Source: Janthinobacterium sp. 64 (GTDB lineage Bacteria > Pseudomonadota > Gammaproteobacteria > Burkholderiales > Burkholderiaceae_D). Taken from it: DNA of 64,000 nt. A program made the translations under genes and the position numbers. Positions within the stretch are counted from its first letter, which is position 1. The number at the start of each line of letters is the position of its first letter. The stretch covers positions 186,001 through 250,000 of the forward strand of contig NZ_PHUG01000001.1 in the NCBI RefSeq assembly GCF_002813325.1. Direction: 5' to 3'. Positions 1 through 8,955 of this stretch are shown here, one piece after another. The notes under the pieces were generated by a model, which worked only from the letters and a program-made list of their open reading frames with translations, had not been told where the DNA came from and made no database searches.

Positions 1-1658
1 AGGGCTTGAAGGGCAAGGCGCCCGTCGGCCTGGCCTGGTTCGTCTTCGAGGCGCTGCCCGCCTGCCGCTGGCAGGACGGCACGCCGGTCGACGCCGACAT
101 CATCCGCTGGTGGGTGGTGCTGGCCTGCAAATTGAAGGAGCCGGGCGGCAACGCCTTGCTGCTGCGTTATCTGGGCCTGCTGGACGCGGCAAGCCGCGCC
201 GCCCTGGGCGAGACGGTGCTGCGCCTGTTCATCACCGAGGATCTGCGCGGCCCGAGCCTGGAAGTGGCGACCGCCGAAGCGCAGGCGCGCGCGCCGCAGG
301 CCTACCTGAGCTACCAGGACCAGGCCAGGCGCTATCCCGAGTATTATGCCGCGCTGGGCAAGATGAGCGAAGAGCAGGTGTTCGACCAGATCCGCCGCGA
401 CAAGATGGCCGAATACCTGGGCAGCGCCATCGGCGAGAAGGGCATCCTCGCGCTGGCCGCGCATACGCCTGGTCATGTGGCGATCAGCCTGCTGCAAGCG
501 TATATGCGCGACCATTACCCGCGCCGCGCGCAGATCGAAGCGATGCTTGACGGTCTGGCCGATGGCTACGACCCGGCCGTCATCCAGTTACTCCTGGGGA
601 TCTCGCGGCGCTACCGCACGGCCTCGGTGCAGGAAAAGGCGCGTCTGCTCGTCGAGCGCATCGCGCAAGGCAAGGGCTGGAGCCAGGACCAGCTGGGCGA
701 CCGCACCATCCCGACCGGCGGCTTCGACGACAGCGGCCGCCTCGACCTGTCGTATGGCGAGCGGGTCTTTCAGGTGACCCTGGACGGCGCCATGAAGCCG
801 CGCCTGCACAACTCCGACGGCAAGGAGATCAAGGCCTTGCCCGAGCCGCGCCAGGACGAAGCGCCGGAACTGGCCAAGGAAGCCAAACAGCAGCTATCCG
901 TGTGCAAGAAAGAACTCAAGCAAGTCATCACCATGCAGACGGCGCGCCTGTACGAAGCCATGTGCGCGGGACGTATCTGGCCAGCGCAGGAGTGGCGCGA
1001 TTACCTGCTTGGCCATCCGATCGCGGGCCGCCTGGTGCAGGCGCTGGTGTGGATCAGCGAGGACGACGCAGGGCGCACCCTGCTGCGCCCCAGCGACGAT
1101 GGCAGCCTGCTCGACGCGGACGACGAGGAAGTCGCGCTGCCCGAAGGCAGCCGGCTGCGCCTGGCGCACGCCTCGCTGCTGGATGTGGCGCAGATCGCTG
1201 CCTGGCAGCGCCATTTCAAGGATTACAAGGTCAAGCCTCTGTTCGAGCAGCTGGCGCATCAATTGCCCGACGCCGCACTGATGGCGGGCCGGCACATCGC
1301 GGACCGCGAAGGCTGGGTGGGCGACACCTTCGGCTTGCGCGGCGCTTTCGGCAAGCACGGCTACCAGCGCGGCCAGGCCGAGGATGGCGGCGTCTTCACC
1401 GAGTATCACAAGGATTTCGTCAGCGCCGGCCTGCGCGCAGTGATCGAATTTTCCGGCAGCAGCCTGCCCGAGGAATTGATGGCGGCGGCCCTGAAAACGC
1501 TGCAATTCTATCCCTTGCCGCGCTCCTGGCGCGACGAGGCGGTGCCGCTGGCCGACGTGCCGTCCGTGCTGCTGGCCGAAACCTATGCCGATTATCTGGC
1601 GGTGTCGAAGGCGTGCGGCGGCTATGATGCGCAATGGGAAAGTAAAATGCCGTGGTAA
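1..1658 (+). CDS. DUF4132-containing protein, YehI/MolR-like (5' end outside window)
   Basis: The reading frame is open at the left edge and ends with TAA at 1656-1658, so about 550 C-terminal residues are visible and the true start lies upstream. Relatives of the E. coli YehI/MolR type are about 1,200 residues long, so roughly half is probably missing. The visible part has no signal peptide or membrane segment. Its last third carries the DUF4132 signature region: a WRDYLLGHPIAGRLVQALVW stretch at about residue 330, followed by acidic and Leu/His-rich blocks (LRLAHASLLD). The biochemical function of the family is unknown. The gene lies 17 nt upstream of a MoxR ATPase gene and heads a set that also includes DUF5682, VWA and SWIM proteins, as in the E. 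coli yeh cluster. It probably acts in the cytoplasm as a partner of that ATPase system. This role is inferred from context only. Confidence 0.8.
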   Translation, partial: GLKGKAPVGLAWFVFEALPACRWQDGTPVDADIIRWWVVLACKLKEPGGNALLLRYLGLLDAASRAALGETVLRLFITEDLRGPSLEVATAEAQARAPQAYLSYQDQARRYPEYYAALGKMSEEQVFDQIRRDKMAEYLGSAIGEKGILALAAHTPGHVAISLLQAYMRDHYPRRAQIEAMLDGLADGYDPAVIQLLLGISRRYRTASVQEKARLLVERIAQGKGWSQDQLGDRTIPTGGFDDSGRLDLSYGERVFQVTLDGAMKPRLHNSDGKEIKALPEPRQDEAPELAKEAKQQLSVCKKELKQVITMQTARLYEAMCAGRIWPAQEWRDYLLGHPIAGRLVQALVWISEDDAGRTLLRPSDDGSLLDADDEEVALPEGSRLRLAHASLLDVAQIAAWQRHFKDYKVKPLFEQLAHQLPDAALMAGRHIADREGWVGDTFGLRGAFGKHGYQRGQAEDGGVFTEYHKDFVSAGLRAVIEFSGSSLPEELMAAALKTLQFYPLPRSWRDEAVPLADVPSVLLAETYADYLAVSKACGGYDAQWESKMPW

Positions 1659-1675
1659 GCAAAGAAAGCACAATC

Positions 1676-2779
1676 ATGACGGAACAACATAACGATACGC
1701 AGGTGGTGCGCCGCAGCGCCGAACAGCGCTACGCCAGCGAGCTGGAACGCCTGAAGGCGGCCGATACCGATCCGCGCCCGCAGGGCTGGCAGCTGTCGCC
1801 GCGCGCGGTGCGCCGCTTCATCCTCGGCGACGCGGCGCTGCAAGTGAGCCGCAAATTCTATGGCGACGATCCGCTGGTCGACCGCGCCATCGTCACCCTG
1901 ATGGGGCACCAGGGGCTGATGCTGGTGGGCGAGCCGGGTACGGCCAAGTCGCTGCTGTCCGAATTGCTGGCCGCGGCCATCAGCGGCGACTCCGCGCTGG
2001 CGATACAGGGCACGGCCGGCACCACCGAAGACCATATCAAGTATTCGTGGAACTATGCCTTGCTGCTGGCCGAAGGGCCGAGCCGGCGCGCGCTGGTGCC
2101 GTCGCCCTTGTTCCAGGCCATGGAAGCGGGCAAGCTGGTGCGCTTCGAGGAAATCACGCGCTGTGCGCCCGAGATGCAGGACGTGCTCATTTCACTGATG
2201 TCGGAAAAGCAGCTGATGATTCCGGAACTGGGCGGCGACGCGCGCGTGCATGCGCGGCGCGGCTTCAATATCATCGCCAGCGCCAACTTGCGCGACCGCG
2301 GCGTGCATGAAATGTCGTCGGCGCTGAAACGCCGCTTCAACTTCGAAACCGTCAAGCCGATCCGCGACCATGGCTTCGAAGTCGAACTGGTGATGCAGCA
2401 GCTGCAGCGCGAACTCGATGCCATCGGCGCCGCCGTCATCGTCAGGCGCGACGTGGTCGAACTGCTGGTGACCACGTTCCAGGAACTGCGCGCCGGCCAG
2501 ACCCGCGAAGGCACGGCCATCAAGACGCCGGAGGCGGTGATGTCGAGCGCCGAGGCGGTCAACCTGGTCTATGCGGCCTCGCTGGAGGCGCTGCATTTCG
2601 GCGACGGCACCTTGCGCCCGCGCGAACTGGCCAACCAGTTGCAGGGCGTGGTACTGAAGGACAACGCCGATGACCTCAAGCGCGTGCGCCATTATTTCGA
2701 CACGGTGGTGCGCGAACGTGGCCGCCGCGACGATTTGTGGAAAAGCTTCGGCGACGCGGCACGCCAGCTATGGCTGTAG
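1676..2779 (+). CDS. MoxR-type AAA+ ATPase (YehL-like)
   Basis: Predicted cytoplasmic AAA+ ATPase of the MoxR group, 367 residues. MoxR ATPases usually act with a VWA-domain partner to remodel or mature protein complexes. Visible motifs: Walker A GEPGTAKS near residues 85-92; a Walker B position reading VRFEEITR near 155-162, with Glu where most relatives have the Asp of 'DE'; sensor 1 IIASAN near 200; and an arginine-finger region LKRRFNF near 218. ATG 1676 is chosen over the in-frame GTG at 1652 because AAAGAAAG precedes it at good spacing, and the GTG start would overlap the stop of the previous gene. It overlaps the next gene by 10 nt. The VWA gene two positions downstream supports a MoxR-VWA pair. 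The substrate is unknown. Confidence 0.9.
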   Translation: MTEQHNDTQVVRRSAEQRYASELERLKAADTDPRPQGWQLSPRAVRRFILGDAALQVSRKFYGDDPLVDRAIVTLMGHQGLMLVGEPGTAKSLLSELLAAAISGDSALAIQGTAGTTEDHIKYSWNYALLLAEGPSRRALVPSPLFQAMEAGKLVRFEEITRCAPEMQDVLISLMSEKQLMIPELGGDARVHARRGFNIIASANLRDRGVHEMSSALKRRFNFETVKPIRDHGFEVELVMQQLQRELDAIGAAVIVRRDVVELLVTTFQELRAGQTREGTAIKTPEAVMSSAEAVNLVYAASLEALHFGDGTLRPRELANQLQGVVLKDNADDLKRVRHYFDTVVRERGRRDDLWKSFGDAARQLWL

Positions 2780-5259
2780 TGCAGCCGGATTTGCAGCCGG
2801 ATTTGCCGGCCGGCGTGGCTGCCGCGCGCGCCAGGCTGTTCGGACCTGGCGTGTACTTTGCGCCGGTGCGCCACCATAGCCCGGCGTGCGCGCAGGCATT
2901 GCAGGCCATGCTGCGCGAATTGCGCCCGGCCGCCGTGCTGATCGAGGGACCGGAAGGCTTTACGGACATGCTGCCCCTGCTGCTGGACGAACGCACGCGC
3001 CCGCCCGTGGCGCTGCTGTGCCAGACGCCGGCGGCAGGCGCGCAAGGCGCGCGCGCGCAATCGGCGTTTTTCCCGTTTTGCGATTACAGCCCCGAATGGG
3101 TGGCGCTGCGCGAGGGGGCGGCCGTGCAGGCGCAGCTGGCCTTCATCGACCTGCCGTGGCAGGCGCGCGCGGGCACGGCCGATGCGCACGATGCCGAGGC
3201 GCGCAGCCTGATGGCCGAACGCTACCTGGCCCACAGCAGCTATCTGAACGCGCTGGCCGCGCGCGCCGGCTGCCGCGACCAGGACGAACTGTGGGATCAC
3301 CTGTTCGAGGCGCGCTCGCGCGCGGCGCTGGCGGACTGGCGCAGCGTGTTTGGCGACGTGTTTTCATACTGCGCCATGGCCCGCCTCGATTACGAGCCGG
3401 CCGTGCTGGAAGCGGAGGGCAGCCTGCCGCGCGAACGCCACATGGCGGCGCATATCGCCCGCTGGCGCAAGCAGGTCGATGGCCCCGTGGTGGTGGTCAC
3501 GGGCGGCTTTCACACCAGCGCGCTGATCGAACTGCTTGACACGAATCCCTCACCTGCCGCACCTGCCGCGCCGGCCACTGCCGGCGCCAGCTGGCTGATA
3601 CGCTACAGCTTTGAGCGGCTCGATGCCCTGAACGGCTACGGCGCCGGCATGCCGGCACCCGCCTACTACCAGGCCGTCTGGGATGCCCTGCAGTCGCCGG
3701 CGCCGGGCGAGCATCAGCTTGCCGTCGCCGTGGACCAGCTGACCAGGCTGGCCCAGGATAGCCGGACGCGCGGCGTGCAGGAGCGCATTTCCACGGCGCA
3801 GGTACAGGCGGCCGTGCTGCAGGCGGCCAGGCTCGCCGCCTTGCGCGGCCATGCGGGTCCGGGCCGCCAGGATGTGCTCGACGCCATGCGCTCCTGCTTC
3901 GTCAAGGGCGCCATCGACGACGGCATGCAAGGCCTGTTCGACGACGTGCGGCGCCAGATGACGGGCAGCCGGCTGGGCGACGTGCCGCCGTCGGCCGGTT
4001 CGCCGCCGCTGGTGCAAGACGCGCGCGCGGCTGCGCATCGCCACGGCTTGCGCCTCGACGACGGCGACAAGCGGCTGGCGCGGCTGGACCTGTACCGCAA
4101 GCCGCGCCACCGCCTGCGCAGCCGCTTCTTTCATCTGATGCAGTATCTTGAAACGGACCTGGCGCGCTGGCAGGGCGGCCCCGATTTCATGGCCGGCAGC
4201 CGGCTGGAACTGCTGTTCGAGGAATGGACGTATGTGTGGACGCCGCTGGTCGAAGCGCGCCTGATCGAATTGGCTGCCGATGGCGCCACCCTGGCCGAGG
4301 TGGCGCTGGCGCGGCTGCTGCGCGAAGAGCAGGCGCTGGGCGCCGCGGGCCGGGCCCGTTCGGCTGGCAGCGCCGCTGCCCTGCTGGTGCGTGCCTGCCT
4401 GGTGGGCTTGCATGAACGCCTGCCCGATTTGCTGTCGCTGTTGTCGCGCCATCTCGATGACGATGCCGATTTTACCTCCGTCGTCGCCTGCGGCCATGCG
4501 CTGGTGACCCTGTGGCGCGCGCGCGAGCCGCTGGGCGTGCGCGAGCATCCGGGCGTGCTGGCGCTGATGCGGCGCGTCTGGCCGGCCGCGCTGTTTCTGC
4601 TGCCCGGACTGGCCGACACGGACAGGGACGGGGAAGGCGCGCAAGTGGGACAGTTGCTGGCATTGCGCGAATTTGGCCGTGCCGCGCGCAGCGCCTTGCC
4701 GGAGCAGGAGGCTGGCCTGGCCTTCGACGCCGCCGACTTGCACCAGCGCCTGCAGGCCCTGACGGCGACGCGCAGCTGCGCGCCCGGCATCTGCGGCGCC
4801 GCCGCCGCGCTGCTGTTCCTCGATGGCGCCTGGGGTGAGCAGGATTTGTCGCGCTTGCTGGAACAGCGCTTCGGCGCCGGCGCCACGCCGCAGGATGCCG
4901 TGCGCTTCCTGTCGGGGCTGATGGCCGCCGCGCCTGAATTGCTGCTGACGCAGCCGGGACTGCGGCGCAGCTTCAATACCCTCGTCGGCAGCTGGGACGA
5001 GGCCAGTTTCATCGAGTATCTGCCCGATTTGCGGCTGGCCTTCACGGGCCTGAAGCCGCAGGAGACGAGCGACCTGGCCGAGGCGCTGGCGGTGCTCAAC
5101 GGCGCCGCGCCGGACGCCTTGCAGGCCGAATTCCACTACGACGTCAGCGAAGACGAGATGCTGGCGGGCGGCCGCCTGAACGCGGCGCTGGCCGCCTGCC
5201 TGGAGCGCGATGCGCTGTCTGTCTGGCTGGATCTTTCAACGGAGAAGCCGCATGGCTGA
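2770..5259 (+). CDS. DUF5682 family protein (YehM-like) of the MoxR-VWA operon
   Basis: A large soluble protein of 829 residues with no signal peptide or membrane segment. The N-terminal third holds conserved-looking motifs: RHHSPAC at about residues 34-40, LIEGPEGF at about 57-64 and VVVTGGFHTSAL near 245. Such spaced His/Glu motifs recall TraB/ChaN/erythromycin-esterase-like folds, so an enzymatic role is possible, but that is inference. The rest is mainly alpha-helical and Leu/Ala-rich. ATG 2770 lies inside the end of the MoxR gene (10-nt overlap), which fits translational coupling. The longer reading from 2737 would add 11 residues that overlap the ATPase gene and has no better ribosome site. 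The 3' end overlaps the VWA gene by 8 nt. Function is unknown; the constant neighbourhood with MoxR and VWA genes suggests one complex. Confidence 0.82.
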   Translation: MAVVQPDLQPDLPAGVAAARARLFGPGVYFAPVRHHSPACAQALQAMLRELRPAAVLIEGPEGFTDMLPLLLDERTRPPVALLCQTPAAGAQGARAQSAFFPFCDYSPEWVALREGAAVQAQLAFIDLPWQARAGTADAHDAEARSLMAERYLAHSSYLNALAARAGCRDQDELWDHLFEARSRAALADWRSVFGDVFSYCAMARLDYEPAVLEAEGSLPRERHMAAHIARWRKQVDGPVVVVTGGFHTSALIELLDTNPSPAAPAAPATAGASWLIRYSFERLDALNGYGAGMPAPAYYQAVWDALQSPAPGEHQLAVAVDQLTRLAQDSRTRGVQERISTAQVQAAVLQAARLAALRGHAGPGRQDVLDAMRSCFVKGAIDDGMQGLFDDVRRQMTGSRLGDVPPSAGSPPLVQDARAAAHRHGLRLDDGDKRLARLDLYRKPRHRLRSRFFHLMQYLETDLARWQGGPDFMAGSRLELLFEEWTYVWTPLVEARLIELAADGATLAEVALARLLREEQALGAAGRARSAGSAAALLVRACLVGLHERLPDLLSLLSRHLDDDADFTSVVACGHALVTLWRAREPLGVREHPGVLALMRRVWPAALFLLPGLADTDRDGEGAQVGQLLALREFGRAARSALPEQEAGLAFDAADLHQRLQALTATRSCAPGICGAAAALLFLDGAWGEQDLSRLLEQRFGAGATPQDAVRFLSGLMAAAPELLLTQPGLRRSFNTLVGSWDEASFIEYLPDLRLAFTGLKPQETSDLAEALAVLNGAAPDALQAEFHYDVSEDEMLAGGRLNAALAACLERDALSVWLDLSTEKPHG

Positions 5260-6385
5260 GAATCTGGACAATCAGGCGTTGCTGCGCCGCTGGCGCCTGA
5301 TGCTGGGACGCTACGCGCAGCCGCTGCAAACGGAGGCCTGGTCCGCCAACGATGGCCGGCTCGATGCCTGCCTCGATTATCTGTATGGCCGCGAGTATGA
5401 GCGCAAGGGCATGCTGCGCGCCAGCGGTGGCGGTTCGCTGGACCCCAGCCAGCTGCGCGCCATCGACTGGCTGGCGCAGACGCGCAAGCTGTTTCCGCAG
5501 GACGTGTACGAGCGCGTGCAGGGCCACGCGATCGAGCGCTATGAATTGAGCGGCCTGCTGCGCGACCCTGCCGTGCTGGCCAGCCTGGAGCCGAACCAGG
5601 CGCTGGCGCGCGCCCTGATCGGCATGCGTGGGCGGCTCGGCGCGGACATGCATGACGCGGTGCGCGCCGTGATACGCCACGTGGTCGAGGAACTCACCGA
5701 GCGCCTGCGCAAGGATTTCGTCAACGCGGTGGTGGGGCGGCGCAACCGCTTTCGCCGCACGCAGATGCAAAGCGCGCAGAACTTCGATTGGCGCGCCACC
5801 ATTGCCGCCAACCTGAAACACTATGACCTGGCCAGCCGCCGCCTGCTGATGGCGCGGCCCGTCTTCAACGCGCGCGTCAAGCGCAGCCTGCCGTGGGACG
5901 TCATCCTGTGCGTCGACCAGAGCGCCTCGATGATGGATTCGGTGATCTATGCGGCCGTGGTGGCCGGCATCCTGTCCGGCCTGCCGGCCGTGAATGTGCG
6001 GCTGGTGGTATTCGACACCAGCGTGGTGGACCTGACGCACCTGGCCGACGACCCGGTCGAGGTGCTGCTGACGGTGCAGCTGGGTGGTGGCACGAATATC
6101 GGCCGCGCGGTGCAGTACTGCGAGCAGCTGGTGAGCAATCCGCAGCGCACGGTACTGGCCCTGATCAGCGATTTCGAGGAGGGCGCGCCGCCCGGGCCGC
6201 TGCTGGCGGCGCTCAAGCGCATGGCCGAGTCGCGCGTCACCCTGCTGGGCCTGGCCGCTCTCGACGTGCGCGCACAGCCTGTGTATGACCACGGCATGGC
6301 GCAGCGCCTGGCGGATCAGGGCATGCACGTGGCGGCACTGACGCCGCAGCACTTTGCCGAATGGCTGGCCGGGGTGATGGGATGA
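5252..6385 (+). CDS. VWA-domain protein with intact MIDAS (YehP/CoxE-like)
   Basis: Cytoplasmic protein of 377 residues, almost the same length as E. coli YehP. The C-terminal half is a von Willebrand factor A domain with a complete metal-ion-dependent adhesion site: DQSAS near residues 221-225, the Thr in GGGTNIG near 279-285 and Asp in SDFEEG near 306-311. The N-terminal half is helical and charged. VWA proteins beside MoxR ATPases normally act as the adaptor that couples ATP hydrolysis to a target. ATG 5252 is preceded by ACGGAGAAG and overlaps the end of the DUF5682 gene by 8 nt. The stop codon overlaps the SWIM gene start as ATGA. The role inside the complex is inferred; the fold is clear. 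Confidence 0.9.
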   Translation: MAENLDNQALLRRWRLMLGRYAQPLQTEAWSANDGRLDACLDYLYGREYERKGMLRASGGGSLDPSQLRAIDWLAQTRKLFPQDVYERVQGHAIERYELSGLLRDPAVLASLEPNQALARALIGMRGRLGADMHDAVRAVIRHVVEELTERLRKDFVNAVVGRRNRFRRTQMQSAQNFDWRATIAANLKHYDLASRRLLMARPVFNARVKRSLPWDVILCVDQSASMMDSVIYAAVVAGILSGLPAVNVRLVVFDTSVVDLTHLADDPVEVLLTVQLGGGTNIGRAVQYCEQLVSNPQRTVLALISDFEEGAPPGPLLAALKRMAESRVTLLGLAALDVRAQPVYDHGMAQRLADQGMHVAALTPQHFAEWLAGVMG

Positions 6386-8418
6386 GCTGGCGCGCCGTGT
6401 ACCGCAGCTTTGACGACGACAGCCTGGCGACGCTGGCCAACGCGGGCCTGCTGCGCCGCGCCCTGAAAGATATCGAGGCGGGCAAGGTAGGCTGGCAGGA
6501 TGACGTGGGCGGCGCCCTGGTCGCCGACGGCCAACGGGTGCTGCTCGATGCGGGTGGCCCGCAGAAGGGCCGCTGCGATTGCCCGGCGCCCGGCATGTGC
6601 AAGCATATCCTGGCCGCTGCCGTGTGGCTGCGCGAACTGCCGCAAGAGGGTGGACAGGACGGTGTCCAGGATGCGCCGCCGGCCGGCGTGCAGGAGGAGG
6701 TGCTGGCGCTCGACAGCGCGGCCGTCTGCAAGCAGGCGGGCAAGCCGGCCGTGCGCCAGGCGCTGGCCTGGCTGGCCGAAGGCGACCAGGCGGACGTCAC
6801 CATCGTCAACGCCAGGCTGCAGATCGAGCTGCCCCTGTTGAAGCTGGGCTGCAGCTATCTGCGCGGCGCCGGCGTGGATGCCATGGTGTCTGATACGCCA
6901 GCCGCCCTGCGCAAGGCGCTGCACCTGTATGCGCTGGCCTGCGTCTGGCGCCAGCATGGCCGGGAGTTTGCCTGGCCGGACGGCGCCGCGACGGCGCCCG
7001 CCGCCGCAGCGCCGGGCATGAGTACGTCCGAGCTGGTGTTCCTGGCCCAGGTGCGGCGGCTGCTCGGTGAGTTGTACGACAATGGCCTGTCGCATGCCAG
7101 CGCGATTGCCGCCGGCCAGCTGCGCGCGCTGACCATGTCGGCGCGCAGTGAAAACCTGCCCCGTCTTGCTGCGCTGTTGCGTGGCCTGGGCGGTACGCTG
7201 GACTTGCTCGTGCGGCGCGATTACCACGCCAGCGAGCGCCAGGCATTCGACGAGATGGCGGCCATCGGCGCCTTGTGCGCGGCGCTCGAACACGCGCCTG
7301 GCCCGCTCTTGCAGCGCTTGCGCGGACAGGCGCGGCGCAGCTTCGATGCGGCCGGCGACGCGCCCATCGAGCTGCTGCCGCTGGGTGCGTATTGGTGGGA
7401 AACGCGCGGCGGCGCGCATGGCCTGACCTTGTCATTCTGGCAGCATGGCGATGGAGGCGATGGAGGCGATGGAGGCGAGGGGCGCATCGCACAGGCCGTG
7501 CTGGCGCGGCCCGACGCCAGCGACCGCTCGTTTACGCGCGAATCGGCATGGGATGCGGGCAGCCTGTGGACGGGCGCCGGCAGCGCCCGGCATATGTGCG
7601 GCGCGAGCTGGCAGTTGGCGGGCGCGTCCCTGGCCGACGATGGGCGCCTTGCCATGGACAGCGGCGTGCGCGCCAGTGCGGCGCCGCTGTGGGCGCTCGA
7701 CGATGCGCGCTGGCAGAGTCTGGGTTTCAGCGACTGGACGGCGCTGGCCGCTTTCATGAGCGACAACGTCGGCCTGGTGCGGGAACCCGTCGATTGCGTG
7801 GTGCTGCGTCCGGCGGCAGTGGCGCGGCCGCTGCTCGACGAAGTGGGGCAGCGGCTCGATTGGCAAGTGTTCGATGCCAGCGGCGCCGCCCTGGACTTGC
7901 AGATTCCGGCGCTGCCGGCGCTGCGTCCGCGCATCACGCGGCTGCAGACGGCCGTGGCCGATGGCGCCGATATCCGGGCCGTGCTGGCCAGCCGCGCGCG
8001 TGGCGAGCCAGGTGGCTGGCAGCCGGTGGCGCTGCTCATCGCCAAGAATGGCGCGCTGCGCGTGGTGTCGCTCGATTTCGAGGTCGACGCGGGCAAGCTG
8101 CCGTCGGCGCTGGCGCGCTTTTTCAAGAGCCTGGGGGGCGCCAGCCTGGCGCCGTCGGTGCCGCAGCAAAGCTCGGCGGCAGAGCGGGTGCTGGCCCAGG
8201 TGCTCGACCTTCTCGCACTGCAGGCGCGCAGTGGCCGGCCACGGCTGGAAGCCGAGCTGGCCGGCGAACTGGCGCAGCACGGCGCCACCTTGCGCGCGCT
8301 GGGCCTGGATTTGCCGGCCGGCCTGCTGGCGGCCTACGTCGGCACGCCGCGCGCGCCTGAAGCCTTGCGCCTGGCGTATGTCTGCACGACGTGCCTCGCG
8401 CTGGAGGCGGCACGGTAG
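6382..8418 (+). CDS. SWIM zinc-finger protein (YehQ-like)
   Basis: A soluble 678-residue protein whose N-terminus carries a SWIM zinc finger, CDCPAPGMCKH (C-x-C-x5-C-x-H), near residues 68-80. SWIM fingers bind zinc and are thought to mediate DNA or protein contacts. The remaining 600 residues have no motif I recognise and are rich in Leu and Ala. A glycine/aspartate run near residue 355 is encoded by a 9-bp tandem repeat (7447-7473). The ATG overlaps the VWA stop as ATGA, so the two are probably translationally coupled. It is the last gene of the five-gene operon; 13 nt downstream a convergent gene ends. Bacterial SWIM proteins next to MoxR-VWA genes (YehQ in E. coli) are uncharacterised. 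Confidence 0.87.
   Translation: MSWRAVYRSFDDDSLATLANAGLLRRALKDIEAGKVGWQDDVGGALVADGQRVLLDAGGPQKGRCDCPAPGMCKHILAAAVWLRELPQEGGQDGVQDAPPAGVQEEVLALDSAAVCKQAGKPAVRQALAWLAEGDQADVTIVNARLQIELPLLKLGCSYLRGAGVDAMVSDTPAALRKALHLYALACVWRQHGREFAWPDGAATAPAAAAPGMSTSELVFLAQVRRLLGELYDNGLSHASAIAAGQLRALTMSARSENLPRLAALLRGLGGTLDLLVRRDYHASERQAFDEMAAIGALCAALEHAPGPLLQRLRGQARRSFDAAGDAPIELLPLGAYWWETRGGAHGLTLSFWQHGDGGDGGDGGEGRIAQAVLARPDASDRSFTRESAWDAGSLWTGAGSARHMCGASWQLAGASLADDGRLAMDSGVRASAAPLWALDDARWQSLGFSDWTALAAFMSDNVGLVREPVDCVVLRPAAVARPLLDEVGQRLDWQVFDASGAALDLQIPALPALRPRITRLQTAVADGADIRAVLASRARGEPGGWQPVALLIAKNGALRVVSLDFEVDAGKLPSALARFFKSLGGASLAPSVPQQSSAAERVLAQVLDLLALQARSGRPRLEAELAGELAQHGATLRALGLDLPAGLLAAYVGTPRAPEALRLAYVCTTCLALEAAR
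7447..7473 (+). repeat. Three tandem 9-bp repeats inside the SWIM gene
   Basis: The unit GGCGATGGA is present three times in a row and a fourth degenerate unit follows. It encodes GDG triplets in the SWIM protein. Since nine is a multiple of three, gain or loss of a unit keeps the reading frame. Confidence 0.85.
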
Positions 8419-8431
8419 CCGCCCCTTGCCG

Positions 8432-8821
8432 TCAGGGTTGCTGCGCCTGCAGGGCGGCCAGTTCCGCCCTGGCTTTTTCCAGCTTGCCTTCCAGCTTGGC
8501 GATTTTCTTCGGCTGTTTATTGGCTTCCTGGGCCAGGCGCAGCGAACGCTCCGTCTGATTGACCTTCGCCTGTGCCTTCAGCACCTTCTTGTTGTGGCGT
8601 TCGGCCAGGCTGCTGTCGCGGCAGTGGGCATTGACCTCGTCGAGCGCGCGCGTCAGGCCCGCGACCTTGTCGGACAGGCCCTGTTCCTGCGCCAGGCGCA
8701 ATTCGCTGCGGATGTTTTCGCGCTTGGCGGCGCAGCCGGCCAGCTGGGTGTCTGCGGCGCTGACGCCCACGGAGGCCGCGGCGAGCAGCAGGGTCAAGGC
8801 GGTGGTGGCGAGGCGGTTCAT
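8432..8821 (-). CDS. DUF1090-family periplasmic protein
   Basis: Small exported protein of 129 residues. Residues 1-22 form a clear Sec signal peptide (MNRLATTALTLLLAAASVGVSA). The mature part begins with a Cys-containing segment (LAGCAAKRENIRSELRLAQ) followed by a long, charged, probably coiled-coil helix ending in a Lys/Ala-rich tail. This layout matches DUF1090 proteins such as E. coli YqjC, whose function is unknown. The start at 8821 is chosen because AGGA lies about 7 nt upstream on the minus strand and the signal peptide begins there. The longer in-frame extension has no signal character. It converges on the SWIM gene, with 13 nt between the two stop codons. Confidence 0.8.
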   Translation of the reverse strand: MNRLATTALTLLLAAASVGVSAADTQLAGCAAKRENIRSELRLAQEQGLSDKVAGLTRALDEVNAHCRDSSLAERHNKKVLKAQAKVNQTERSLRLAQEANKQPKKIAKLEGKLEKARAELAALQAQQP

Positions 8822-8955
8822 GGCGTTCCTGTATAAGTGATAAGCTCGTGCAATGTAAGCCCGCCGGGATGCCCTGTCAAACTTCGCCTGCAGTGCGCGC
8901 CTGTCCGGCCGGGCATCGGCTACCATGCGTGTTTTCTTCTTCCCGATACCGCCGC

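Noticed and set aside
1652..1675. GTG start for the MoxR ATPase
   Set aside because: It would overlap the DUF4132 stop and lacks a ribosome site; ATG 1676 has one.
3550..5136. 528-codon open frame on the minus strand
   Set aside because: It lies opposite the DUF5682 gene, is rich in Arg, Gln and His and has no motif. It is a mirror frame of a GC-rich gene.
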